A DNA stretch of 8,416 nt from JARRRD01 sp046706685 (GCA_046706685.1 JBJKPE010000232.1:1-8416), one strand, 5' to 3'; shown: positions 1-6,037, counted from the first letter of the stretch. Numbers and translations: made by a program. The notes: generated from the sequence alone by a model not told the origin.

Positions 1-516
1 AGGCTTATCGAGGACCTGTTGTCCCTTTCGAGGATCTCACGGCAGGAGATCGAACGGACCAAACTGGATCTGAGTAAAATAGCTTCTCGTATTGTTTCCG
101 ACCTCCGCGCAACAGATCCTTCAAGGACCGTGGAGGTCAATATAGCTGAAGGCCTCAGCGCATATGGCGACCAGAGTCTGATGACCATAATGCTGACGAA
201 CCTCCTGGGAAATGCATGGAAGTTTACATCAAAAACGAAGAGAGCCCGCATCGAGTTCGGAACACTTCTGCAAGACGGAAAAAGCATTTATTACATCAGG
301 GACAACGGCGCGGGGTTTGAGGAGCAATATGGGGAAAAGATGTTCCTGCCATTCCATCGGCTGCACTCCGAGAAGGAATTTGAGGGCACAGGAATAGGCC
401 TTGCCATTGTGCAGCGCGTCATCCATCGCCAGGGCGGCGATATCTGGGCAGAAGGAAAAACCGGGCAAGGGGCAACGGTCTATTTTACATTCAGTAATCA
501 TGAAAAGGGCGATTGA
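1..516 (+). CDS. Sensor histidine kinase, C-terminal part (5' end outside window)
   Basis: This is the ATP-binding end of a two-component sensor kinase that would phosphorylate a partner receiver. The frame is open from base 1 without a stop, so the gene begins upstream; the in-frame TTG at 19 lies within the conserved DLLSLSR stretch that follows the phospho-acceptor helix, so it is not a true start. In the visible fragment the HATPase_c boxes come in normal order: N box NLLGNAWKFT (residues about 67-76), G1 box DNGAGF (about 101-106), F box FLPFHRLH (about 115-122) and G2 box GTGIGLAI (about 129-136). The HisKA histidine and all sensor domains are missing, so the signal cannot be told. The style of the C-terminus matches PAS- or phytochrome-type kinases. 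It ends with TGA 78 nt before the receiver gene, suggesting co-transcription. The family assignment is secure. Confidence 0.95.
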   Translation, partial: RLIEDLLSLSRISRQEIERTKLDLSKIASRIVSDLRATDPSRTVEVNIAEGLSAYGDQSLMTIMLTNLLGNAWKFTSKTKRARIEFGTLLQDGKSIYYIRDNGAGFEEQYGEKMFLPFHRLHSEKEFEGTGIGLAIVQRVIHRQGGDIWAEGKTGQGATVYFTFSNHEKGD

Positions 517-594
517 ACGAACAATGCCCATCAACGATGGCGAGGAGAAGTTATTTGCTTTTCATTCGTGGGAAGTTGGATAATTTGGATGACC

Positions 595-945
595 ATGAAG
601 ATATTAATCGTTGATGATGACGAAAATAACCTCCTGTTGACTAGTTTAGAACTTAGAGACGAGCTCTGGCACGTGATCACGGCCACCAATGGGCAGGAAG
701 CCATGGAATTGTTTGAAAGTGAAAAACCTGATGTTGTGATAGTCGATGTCAAGATGCCCGACATCGATGGGATAACGCTGCTAAAGAAAATGAAGGAAGG
801 ACGGCCGGAAATACCTGCAGCGATCTTTACCGGCTACGACCAAAGAGCTTTGACTTTACCGGATGAAGCAGACGCTTTTGTGGTTAAGTCATCTTCTTAC
901 AAAGCATTAAAAGAATTTATCAGAAGATATGCTCCAAAAGAATAG
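595..945 (+). CDS. Single-domain response regulator (CheY-like receiver)
   Basis: A 116-residue stand-alone receiver domain with no DNA-binding or enzymatic output, so it probably acts by protein contact or within a phosphorelay. All landmark residues are present: the acidic cluster D7-D8-D9, phospho-acceptor D51 in VDVKMPDIDG, switch threonine T79 and the conserved lysine K98. The ATG at 595 was chosen because the family begins directly with the first beta strand (MKILIVDDD). An in-frame ATG at 589 and a GTG at 568 would add only 2 or 9 residues, and no start has a strong Shine-Dalgarno sequence. It follows the kinase on the same strand with a 78-nt gap, so that kinase is the likely partner, by inference. 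The tail is short after K98, with the last helix ending in RRYAPKE. No terminator hairpin with a T-run was seen after the stop. Confidence 0.93.
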   Translation: MKILIVDDDENNLLLTSLELRDELWHVITATNGQEAMELFESEKPDVVIVDVKMPDIDGITLLKKMKEGRPEIPAAIFTGYDQRALTLPDEADAFVVKSSSYKALKEFIRRYAPKE

Positions 946-1084
946 ACTGGAACGCACTCCGGATCATGATTGACATAGTTCCCTGCCAGCCCGGTTATAC
1001 TTTCCCGTAATCGCACATCAGGATCATAAGAAAAGTTTACCACTTCTTAAGAATAACCCGCCCCGTCTATTTGAGACTAACCCA
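946..1084. other. Convergent intergenic region with no gene seen
   Basis: This gap separates the receiver gene from the converging small membrane-protein gene. It holds a perfect TTGACA at 970-975 and a TATACT at 996-1001 on the plus strand. Their 20-bp spacing is too wide for a standard sigma-70 promoter and no gene follows on that strand. A 10-bp perfect palindrome, TTCTTAAGAA, lies at 1044-1053. I see no clear intrinsic terminator for either gene. Confidence 0.4.
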
Positions 1085-1417
1085 TTACTCTTTTTTCTTG
1101 ACCAACCTGTAGACAAGGCAGACAATCGCAACCAGGATAATAGCGGGCAGCAGTAAGGATGAAAAGGGCATTAAAGGGAAAAACAACATAAAAAACACGA
1201 CAAAGATTATCGTCAGCACCACAGCCAGGATGAAGACCGAGGGAATTAATATCACCAGCGCCACAGCCAGGATAACCAAAGCCAGATATGTAGCTACATA
1301 CCTGCCCATGCCGGTGATCTGTTTGCCATTTACGGTTATTGTTGTGCCTGAAAAAAAGTTTATTACGGCAGCCAGCAGTAATATGCCCAGCACAACAAAA
1401 AGTATCTTCTTCTTCAT
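1085..1417 (-). CDS. Small hydrophobic membrane protein, about four TM helices, unknown function
   Basis: A 110-residue very hydrophobic protein that I cannot assign to a family. It starts with a Lys-rich tip (MKKK) and a hydrophobic segment at about residues 4-22. A short polar loop (about 23-40, containing TVNGKQITG) follows, then nearly continuous hydrophobic stretches at about 41-60, 61-82 and 88-105, and a basic tail KKKE. This suggests three to four transmembrane helices in the inner membrane. Its ATG overlaps the TGA of the upstream 82-aa gene in an ATGA arrangement, which points to translational coupling and a shared transcript. Codon composition and membrane pattern make it a credible gene although small. 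The long opposing minus-strand frame at 1077-1523 lies in another phase and is a shadow. Confidence 0.72.
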   Translation of the reverse strand: MKKKILFVVLGILLLAAVINFFSGTTITVNGKQITGMGRYVATYLALVILAVALVILIPSVFILAVVLTIIFVVFFMLFFPLMPFSSLLLPAIILVAIVCLVYRLVKKKE

Positions 1418-1662
1418 TCTTTCCCGATCCCCGGCCTTTGCCGCACCCAGGTAAGATCGTATAAAGGTCTTCCCTCTTGTCTGTTCCGTTCTTCGCCATT
1501 CTCGTACGACTTAAGCAACTCAACTATCTTATGTTTCACCCGATTGTTCCACTTCCCGGGGACAGGGAAGTCCTTATTGGGCTTTCTCAGTTCTTTGTAA
1601 AAAAGATGATAAAACTGCCGCAGGGTATTGTATATGAATGAGGTTTTAGTCTCGGTTTCCAT
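1414..1662 (-). CDS. 82-aa soluble hypothetical protein, first gene of a two-gene cassette
   Basis: A small charged protein of no family I recognise. It is predicted soluble and mainly helical: aromatic-rich near the N-terminus (FIYNTLRQFYHLFYKEL, about residues 9-25), then a basic middle (KWNNRVKHKIVELLKSY) and a polar C-terminus. No signal peptide or membrane segment is seen. The ATG at 1662 is preceded by AAGG five bases upstream, a weak ribosome binding site, and by a perfect TATAAT at 1673-1668. It shares a 4-bp ATGA overlap with the downstream membrane-protein gene, so the two are likely made together and could interact. That is inference from coupling only. It could be a DNA- or membrane-associated accessory protein, but nothing in the sequence proves a role. 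Confidence 0.6.
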   Translation of the reverse strand: METETKTSFIYNTLRQFYHLFYKELRKPNKDFPVPGKWNNRVKHKIVELLKSYENGEERNRQEGRPLYDLTWVRQRPGIGKE

Positions 1663-1667
1663 GCCTT

Positions 1668-1673
1668 ATTATA
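1668..1673 (-). promoter_or_regulatory. TATAAT box abutting the start of the 82-aa gene
   Basis: On the minus strand a perfect TATAAT lies five bases (AAGGC) before the ATG at 1662. If it is a -10 element, transcription would begin at about the start codon, giving a leaderless mRNA. The -35 match is poor (TTATCA at 19-bp spacing), so this is only a candidate. Confidence 0.35.
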
Positions 1674-1762
1674 GCCGACCCGGCCCGTGTGTTGATAAGT
1701 TATGCAGGCCTTGATAGAGCTAATAAAACGCCGGTGTGACCTGCTGAATCCGTGGGGTGTGT

Positions 1763-1785
1763 CCGATCTTGATCGGCGGGGTTTT
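1763..1785 (+). terminator. Hairpin plus T-run in the cytochrome gene leader (possible attenuator)
   Basis: CCGATC (1763-1768) and GATCGG (1771-1776) form a tight self-complementary stem, followed by CGGGG and five T (1781-1786 region), which resembles an intrinsic terminator or attenuator on the plus strand. No gene lies upstream on that strand, so it would act only on a long cytochrome leader. The GGCGG of its 3' arm can instead pair with CCGCC at 1795-1799, or GGCGGG (1775-1780) with CCCGCC at 1860-1865, giving mutually exclusive folds. The loop of the first stem is very short and the upstream promoter is unproven. Confidence 0.3.
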
Positions 1786-1819
1786 TAACGTCAGCCGCCT
1801 CAAAGTCCAAAGCTATAGA

Positions 1820-1847
1820 TTGACATCTCTGGAGGATCTGATAGATT
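1820..1847 (+). promoter_or_regulatory. Candidate sigma-70 promoter for the pentahaem cytochrome gene
   Basis: A perfect TTGACA (-35) at 1820-1825 is followed after 16 bp by TAGATT at 1842-1847 (four of six matches to the -10 consensus). This would start transcription about 40 nt before the cytochrome ATG, leaving room for the ribosome binding site. It lies downstream of the 1763-1785 hairpin, so a transcript from here would escape any attenuation there. Confidence 0.45.
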
Positions 1848-1880
1848 GGTTTTAAGAGACCCGCCGGCAGCTTTATGACA

Positions 1881-1887
1881 AAGGAGG
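1881..1887 (+). promoter_or_regulatory. Strong ribosome binding site of the cytochrome gene
   Basis: AAGGAGG is a near-perfect Shine-Dalgarno sequence 7 nt before ATG 1895. It fixes that start and is the strongest such site in the window, suggesting abundant expression of the cytochrome. Confidence 0.85.
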
Positions 1888-1894
1888 TTTTTAT

Positions 1895-3361
1895 ATGATA
1901 CGCTTAGTGAAGATGTGTTTCTGTATTATCGTGGTGTTGGCGACTGGGTTATTCCCATACACCACCTTTGCAGGTTCCACGGTCTTTAAAGTGGATCACG
2001 ACCTTTATCCTTACTATCCGTCTCTTATCAAGTGGAACAAGTCCAACGCGCAATTCACCTCACCCGAGGTCTGTAAAGGCTGTCACCCGGACAAATATGA
2101 AGAATGGACGGGTTCGGTGCATTCCCTGGCCTTTCAGGACCCCATCTATCAGGGCGAGTTAAACAGGGCGGTCAAGGCGGTGGGCGAGGATATCGCGCGC
2201 CAGTGCGAAGGATGCCATTCTCCTGCGGGGGTGGTTACGGGCGAGATCAAGAAGCCCGGCCTGGCTGGCCTGAGTCCTATGGCAGGCGCCGGGGTGTCCT
2301 GCGATATCTGTCATTCCATCAGCGGTACGACCCATTGGGAGACTCCATCCCACGAGCCGGAAAATGGCTCCTTTATCCTCACGCCGGGAGTAGAAACCAA
2401 AGACGGACTGGAGTTGATAAAAAGGGGTCCCTTCAAACCTTCCGACAATTGCGGCATGGGGTTCCACAAGTGTGTGGAGTCCCCGCTTCACCTGCAGGCC
2501 GAACTCTGTGCCGGCTGTCATGATGTCTATCACTACGACGCCCACTTCCCGCTCGAATCGACCTACCTTGAATGGAAGCACGGCCCCTATGCCCAGAGGG
2601 ATATTGTCTGTCAGGACTGTCATATGGTTGACCTCCCTACCTTCATGCGCGCTGCGGACGAGTTCCGGAAGCCGGACCGCAAGGAATACCGCCATTTCTT
2701 TAACGGCGCCAATTATCTCTTATACTACCTGGCCGAAGTCGCCGCCAGGAAGGCCGGCGACGAAAAAAAGGCGGCCGTCCTGCAGGAAAAATATGAGATG
2801 GCCGTAAAGCGCCTGCAGTCGGCGGCCGACGTCGAGGTCTCTCCCGTTTACAGCAATGGCAAACTGGAGGAAGTGAAGGTCAGGGTAAAAAACGTACGCG
2901 CCGGCCACAACCTCCCTACTTCTCTCACAAATATCCGTCAGATGTGGCTGGAAGTTACGGCGAAAGATGAAAAAGGGAATGTTTTGATGACCAGCGGCAC
3001 GCTGGATTTACAGGGGGAGCTTCCGGAAAATACACGCATATTCAACTCCGACGGCATGGGCGATAACTTTCATTTCGCCGCGGACCCGTGGGTGATCACC
3101 GCCTTCTCCAGACATGACACCATCCCGCCCCGGGGCTACAAGGACGTCTATTACGGGTTGAACGTTCCACCGGGGGTTAAGAGGATCACCATGGAAGCCA
3201 AACTCCGCTATCGTCAGGCCGATCAGCATATTGCTGAAGCCCTGCTCACCTCCGAGCCGGCAAGCGTCGACCTGAAAGAAATCTATGGCATTACAAAGGT
3301 TCCTGCACTGCCGGTCGTCGATATGGTCGTCAGGCAGGTTTCTTTCAGTGCCGTCAAATAG
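1895..3361 (+). CDS. Periplasmic pentahaem cytochrome c, c554-like family
   Basis: A 488-residue exported multihaem cytochrome, expected to carry electrons in the periplasm or at the outer envelope. A signal peptide occupies residues 1-26 (basic start, hydrophobic core, TFA before G27). Five CXXCH haem-binding motifs follow: CKGCH 60-64, CEGCH 104-108, CDICH 136-140, CAGCH 205-209 and CQDCH 239-243. The WTGSVHSLAF segment (71-80) matches the c554-type pattern, where H76 would be a distal haem ligand; H267 (RHFFNGAN) and H338 (GHNLPTS) are further candidates. A helical linker spans about 270-310. A beta-rich C-terminal domain of about 170 residues, beginning with the GHNLPT and RQMWLEV motifs, is common in large multihaem cytochromes. 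An additional Cys pair, C186 and C193 around H191, does not fit CXXCH. The gene stands alone, has a strong ribosome binding site and is followed by a hairpin. The electron donor and acceptor cannot be read from the sequence. Confidence 0.95.
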   Translation: MIRLVKMCFCIIVVLATGLFPYTTFAGSTVFKVDHDLYPYYPSLIKWNKSNAQFTSPEVCKGCHPDKYEEWTGSVHSLAFQDPIYQGELNRAVKAVGEDIARQCEGCHSPAGVVTGEIKKPGLAGLSPMAGAGVSCDICHSISGTTHWETPSHEPENGSFILTPGVETKDGLELIKRGPFKPSDNCGMGFHKCVESPLHLQAELCAGCHDVYHYDAHFPLESTYLEWKHGPYAQRDIVCQDCHMVDLPTFMRAADEFRKPDRKEYRHFFNGANYLLYYLAEVAARKAGDEKKAAVLQEKYEMAVKRLQSAADVEVSPVYSNGKLEEVKVRVKNVRAGHNLPTSLTNIRQMWLEVTAKDEKGNVLMTSGTLDLQGELPENTRIFNSDGMGDNFHFAADPWVITAFSRHDTIPPRGYKDVYYGLNVPPGVKRITMEAKLRYRQADQHIAEALLTSEPASVDLKEIYGITKVPALPVVDMVVRQVSFSAVK

Positions 3362-3389
3362 AAGGTCACTTTATCCACGCACTAAATAG

Positions 3390-3418
3390 CGGTCCCGGGT
3401 TGTTCATTCCCGGGACCG
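3390..3418. terminator. Perfect 10-bp hairpin between convergent genes
   Basis: CGGTCCCGGG (3390-3399) and CCCGGGACCG (3409-3418) form a perfect GC-rich stem around a 9-nt loop, 28 nt after the cytochrome stop. No T-run follows on either side, so it is not a textbook intrinsic terminator. Its place between two converging genes suggests transcript ending or 3'-end protection in both directions. Confidence 0.55.
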
Positions 3419-3507
3419 TCGCCCTCACAGCGGATCGCTCCTGTCATTGTCCCTGGTACGATGGAAATCGTTGGACTGAAGCGCAATCCCGGGGGGCGGA
3501 AAGGCCT

Positions 3508-4713
3508 TCAATCTGAAGCATCCTGCCGACACCAGCGCGTCAAACGTTCAGACTCCTTAAGCGAGCGGGACAGACAATCCTCTATTGCGATACCTGAGAA
3601 ATAGTTTCCGGTCAGCAGGAGCCGCGTTCCGGCGAGAAGCCCGTCTATCTCCTTTATCAGATGCTTGTGCCCCGGACGCAAGGACGGCACAACATGCTCA
3701 GCTGTTATGATCTGTTCAAAGTCCCTTGTGCCCAGCACGGAGGCCATGCGGTCAAGCCTCGCCTCATGACTGGTTGCTCCAGGCCTGAAGTGAAATGCAA
3801 AGGCCCTGTAGTGGTCATCCGGGAAGGTATCTCTCGATACAAAGGAATAGAAGATGTCATCGGAGGCGGCAAGGGCCGCTATCGGCGGAATCTTCAGGGC
3901 ACCCTTCTTTACGATGACGCCCACCGTCTCGACTTTCACCGCTCTTATTGCAGATAGTCTTTCCGAAAGAGCGGGGAACGATTCTTGAAGGATTGCCGCG
4001 GCCGCCTCCGAAGGCGTGGCCAGTGCAACCCCGCTGCTTTCGAAGCTGCTGCCGTCGCCGGTCGACACGGTAAAGACACCCGGCCTATACTTAACCTCTT
4101 TAACTTCCTTGTCATTGACTATCCTGATTGCCGGTTCTGCTGCGACGGCCTCGGTGATGGTCTGAATTCCTCCGGGAAGAGTGAACTTTCTCATTATATC
4201 CTTGCGGCGCGGCCGTTTCTTGAAAAGCATATCGGCAGGGAATTCGTTTGACCGCTGACAAATCACGGCACTGAATAACGGTCCTGCGACGCGCTCGAAA
4301 TTCCTTTTACCGACGATCTTGGAATAATAGGACTCAACCGTCTCACCCTCCATCGGCGTATTAAAGAATCTGGGAAGCGAAACGAGAAGTTCGGGAAAGT
4401 TGAGCTGCGAGGCCAGAGTTCTTATTTCACCCTTTGAGAAAAGTCTGTATCCTGCGCTCCCCGGTCTCGCGATTTTATTGAGAAGACCTGTCTCGTCAAG
4501 AAGGTCAATCAGGTTTCCATAGGAGTTGTAACAGGTATGCGCGCCAAGCTCAAACCAGAAGTGGTCCGCCCGGTGAGTGTGAAAAGTGCCCCCTGAACGG
4601 CTGTTTCTTTCGATAACGAGAGGCTTCAGCCCGCCTCTTGCGCAGTAGTGGGCAAGCGAAAGGCCGCTGATTCCACTGCCTGCGACGATGATGCCGTGCT
4701 CGGGTATCTGCAA
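3508..4713 (-). CDS. FAD-dependent oxidoreductase, protoporphyrinogen oxidase-like
   Basis: A 401-residue flavoprotein of the amine oxidase/PPOX superfamily. The N-terminal dinucleotide-binding fold is clear: GSGISG (G12, G14, G17), the ribose-binding acidic residue E35 in VIERN, then GG at 41-42 and FELGAHT at 54-60. Further on come LPGGIQTITEAV (179-190) and the C-terminal FAD-contact motif TGNYFSGIAIEDC (368-380), which closely resembles the final motif of HemY/HemG-type oxygen-dependent protoporphyrinogen or coproporphyrinogen oxidases. It is somewhat shorter than typical PPOX (about 450-470 residues), and no haem-synthesis gene is nearby, so substrate is uncertain; a desaturase or another amine-oxidase-like role is possible. 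The start is TTG, supported by GAGGG 7 nt upstream (4725-4721); the frame is open further upstream but has no better signal. No signal peptide, so cytoplasmic or membrane-associated. It is convergent with the cytochrome gene and divergent from the STI1-like gene. Confidence 0.85.
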   Translation of the reverse strand: MQIPEHGIIVAGSGISGLSLAHYCARGGLKPLVIERNSRSGGTFHTHRADHFWFELGAHTCYNSYGNLIDLLDETGLLNKIARPGSAGYRLFSKGEIRTLASQLNFPELLVSLPRFFNTPMEGETVESYYSKIVGKRNFERVAGPLFSAVICQRSNEFPADMLFKKRPRRKDIMRKFTLPGGIQTITEAVAAEPAIRIVNDKEVKEVKYRPGVFTVSTGDGSSFESSGVALATPSEAAAAILQESFPALSERLSAIRAVKVETVGVIVKKGALKIPPIAALAASDDIFYSFVSRDTFPDDHYRAFAFHFRPGATSHEARLDRMASVLGTRDFEQIITAEHVVPSLRPGHKHLIKEIDGLLAGTRLLLTGNYFSGIAIEDCLSRSLKESERLTRWCRQDASD

Positions 4714-4923
4714 AAAGGTTCCCTCAGCAAGAATTTTACGATGTGCCTTTTCTTGAAGCTGTCACATCTTTTTCCAGTTCCAGTGTATCATCTTTTCGAA
4801 GTACTTTCACAAAGACCCTTTTATCGAGCAGGCATGCCAAATCGGGGTTCAGCCGTCAGGGCACCCGGTCATCTTGACAACCTGTGCCCCCTGTAATTAC
4901 AGTAGGGCATGTACAGGGAAGAG
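4714..4923. promoter_or_regulatory. Divergent intergenic control region
   Basis: This 210-bp gap separates the PPOX-like gene (-) from the STI1-like gene (+). On the minus strand a TAAAAT lies just upstream of the PPOX ribosome binding site but without a convincing -35 partner. The plus-strand side holds a TTGACA and two inverted repeats, listed separately. I see no small gene or RNA in the rest. Confidence 0.4.
4859..4903 (+). promoter_or_regulatory. Candidate promoter flanked by inverted repeats, STI1-like gene
   Basis: A perfect TTGACA at 4874-4879 is followed after 18 bp by TACAGT (4898-4903, four of six -10 matches). The inverted pair GGGCAC (4859-4864) and GTGCCC (4884-4889) brackets the -35 box, and the 12-bp perfect palindrome CTGTAATTACAG (4891-4902) overlaps the -10 box. 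Such placement is typical of repressor operators. If the promoter is real, transcription starts near 4910, which favours ATG 4924 over ATG 4909. Confidence 0.4.
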
Positions 4924-5442
4924 ATGCCTGTCAGGTTTTCCGCGTCCGGCCGGTGTCTTTCTGGCGGCAGGACGACCACAGTGGGTGGTTGTCTTTTATC
5001 GGTTATTCTGGTATTGTTTGCCCTTGCTGCTGCGGCGAATGCCGCCGAGACGCGGGAGATCGAGCTGACCGATGGCAGTGTGATCACCGGAGAGGTTCTA
5101 TCCTTGTCCGAGGGTATCTATACGGTCAGATCCGCCACTCTGGGGACGTTGCGGATTGAAGCATCCAATATCCGTGTTATCCGGTTGAAGGGTTCTGCTG
5201 ATTTGGGTGACGCCGGCGGCCGGGTGAGGCCGCTTGAGGACAAAATGTCTGGTGACAGGGAGATCATGGATGCGATCCGTGCCCTGCAGAACGATCCCGA
5301 TATACAGAAGATCCTCCAGGACCCCGAGATCATGAAGGCGGTGCAGGCGGGCGATATCGCCGCCCTCATGAGGAATCCCGAGTTCATGAAGCTGCTGAAT
5401 AAGCGGGCTCTGCAGGATATCAACAAGAAGGTTGCCCGCTAG
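4924..5442 (+). CDS. Exported Sm/SH3-like plus STI1-like domain protein
   Basis: A 172-residue envelope protein of unknown function. A long basic and polar N-region leads to a hydrophobic segment at about residues 23-40 (LLSVILVLFALAAAANA) with a likely cleavage site after ANA. Residues about 44-88 form a beta-rich unit (IELTDGSVITGEVLSLSEG, then a VRS/LRIEASNI strand pattern) like the small Sm/SH3-type barrels often seen in secreted bacterial proteins. After a linker, residues about 114-162 are helical and contain repeated Asp/Asn-Pro turns (DP 124, DP 133, NP 151) with the QKILQDPEIMKAVQAGD pattern of STI1/Hop-type chaperone-interaction motifs. ATG 4924 was chosen because AGGGAAG lies just upstream; ATG 4909 adds five residues with a poorer site, and GTG 4981 would shorten the N-region. 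It is co-directional with the GemA-like gene 130 nt downstream. Partner and client are unknown. Confidence 0.8.
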   Translation: MPVRFSASGRCLSGGRTTTVGGCLLSVILVLFALAAAANAAETREIELTDGSVITGEVLSLSEGIYTVRSATLGTLRIEASNIRVIRLKGSADLGDAGGRVRPLEDKMSGDREIMDAIRALQNDPDIQKILQDPEIMKAVQAGDIAALMRNPEFMKLLNKRALQDINKKVAR

Positions 5443-5502
5443 CCCCTTTCCCGAAATTCTCCATGCAGCAGTTCAGCGCTTTATGCATGCCGCCTTTCTT
5501 TC

Positions 5503-5520
5503 AGGACCTTCGGGGTTCCT
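5503..5520 (+). other. Weak hairpin with UUCG loop after the STI1-like gene
   Basis: AGGACC-TTCG-GGGTTCCT can fold into a short stem with a TTCG tetraloop and a small bulge. It lies in the 130-nt gap before the GemA-like gene. There is no T-run, so termination is doubtful and read-through into the next gene is likely. Confidence 0.25.
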
Positions 5521-5572
5521 GTCTTCGTTAATAACCATTTCTTTTGATGCCGGGATGGTAGAAAATATCTGT

Positions 5573-6037
5573 ATGAAGCTGACGACGAAAAAACAGAAAC
5601 AGATCATTCATATCCTGGAGCAGCAGCTGATACGGAAAGGTCTGCTTGACGAGGGGGGATACCGCCTCGTGCTCGAGTCGTTGTTCGGCAGGGATTCGAG
5701 CCGCGACCTCAGCCATGAAGATGGGTCGGTGCTTATTGATCAGCTCGTCAGGATGGGAGGCGTGATCTCATGGGGCCGCGGGCAGCAGATGCAGGCACAC
5801 GGGTACGGCGAGGAGAGCAGCATCGACGGACTGAGAAGGGAGGTTATCCGGCTGGCACAGGAGAGGTACGGCGATGACTTCGACAGGCCTTTCAGGGCGC
5901 TCTGCAGGAGGTTCAACGTGGACGATTACTCTTTGATGGATGTAAGACACGCAAAGGCGATCAAGGAGACGCTTGAGAGGCTTCAGGAAGAAGGTCCTTA
6001 CAGGAAAGGCCGAGGCGGCCAGACAGAGGAACTATAA
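5573..6037 (+). CDS. GemA / Mu gp16-like protein (DUF1018 family)
   Basis: A 154-residue cytoplasmic protein resembling the phage Mu gp16/GemA family, small proteins first described as regulators of host gene expression and DNA topology. The N-terminal half shows the family's pattern: a helix of KKQKQIIHILEQQL (6-19), the GLLDEGGYRLVLESLFGRDSS stretch (23-43), then a Leu-rich helix ending in RMGG (60-63). The C-terminal half carries VIRLAQERYG (91-100) and a final helix HAKAIKETLERL (126-137). ATG 5573 fits the family start. ATG 5555 or a TTG at 5432 overlapping the previous gene are possible, but none has a good ribosome binding site. No phage structural, transposase or lysis gene is nearby, so this is an orphan, either a domesticated remnant or a chromosomal regulator. 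The family call is by remembered pattern, not alignment. Confidence 0.72.
   Translation: MKLTTKKQKQIIHILEQQLIRKGLLDEGGYRLVLESLFGRDSSRDLSHEDGSVLIDQLVRMGGVISWGRGQQMQAHGYGEESSIDGLRREVIRLAQERYGDDFDRPFRALCRRFNVDDYSLMDVRHAKAIKETLERLQEEGPYRKGRGGQTEEL

Noticed and set aside
970..1001. TTGACA and TATACT as a plus-strand promoter
   Set aside because: The 20-bp spacing is too wide, and no gene or structured RNA follows on that strand before the convergent gene.
1077..1523. 148-codon minus-strand frame over the small cassette
   Set aside because: It overlaps both cassette genes in another phase. The 110-aa frame gives a coherent membrane protein and the ATGA overlap, whereas this frame yields a Cys- and Gly-rich product without pattern.
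1697..1860. GEMM-type c-di-GMP riboswitch upstream of the cytochrome
   Set aside because: Such riboswitches often precede multihaem cytochrome genes in Geobacter-like bacteria, but the conserved core segments and paired stems are not present here.
2159..2695. 178-codon open frame on the minus strand inside the cytochrome gene
   Set aside because: The plus-strand cytochrome has five haem motifs and a signal peptide; the opposite frame is a GC-driven shadow.
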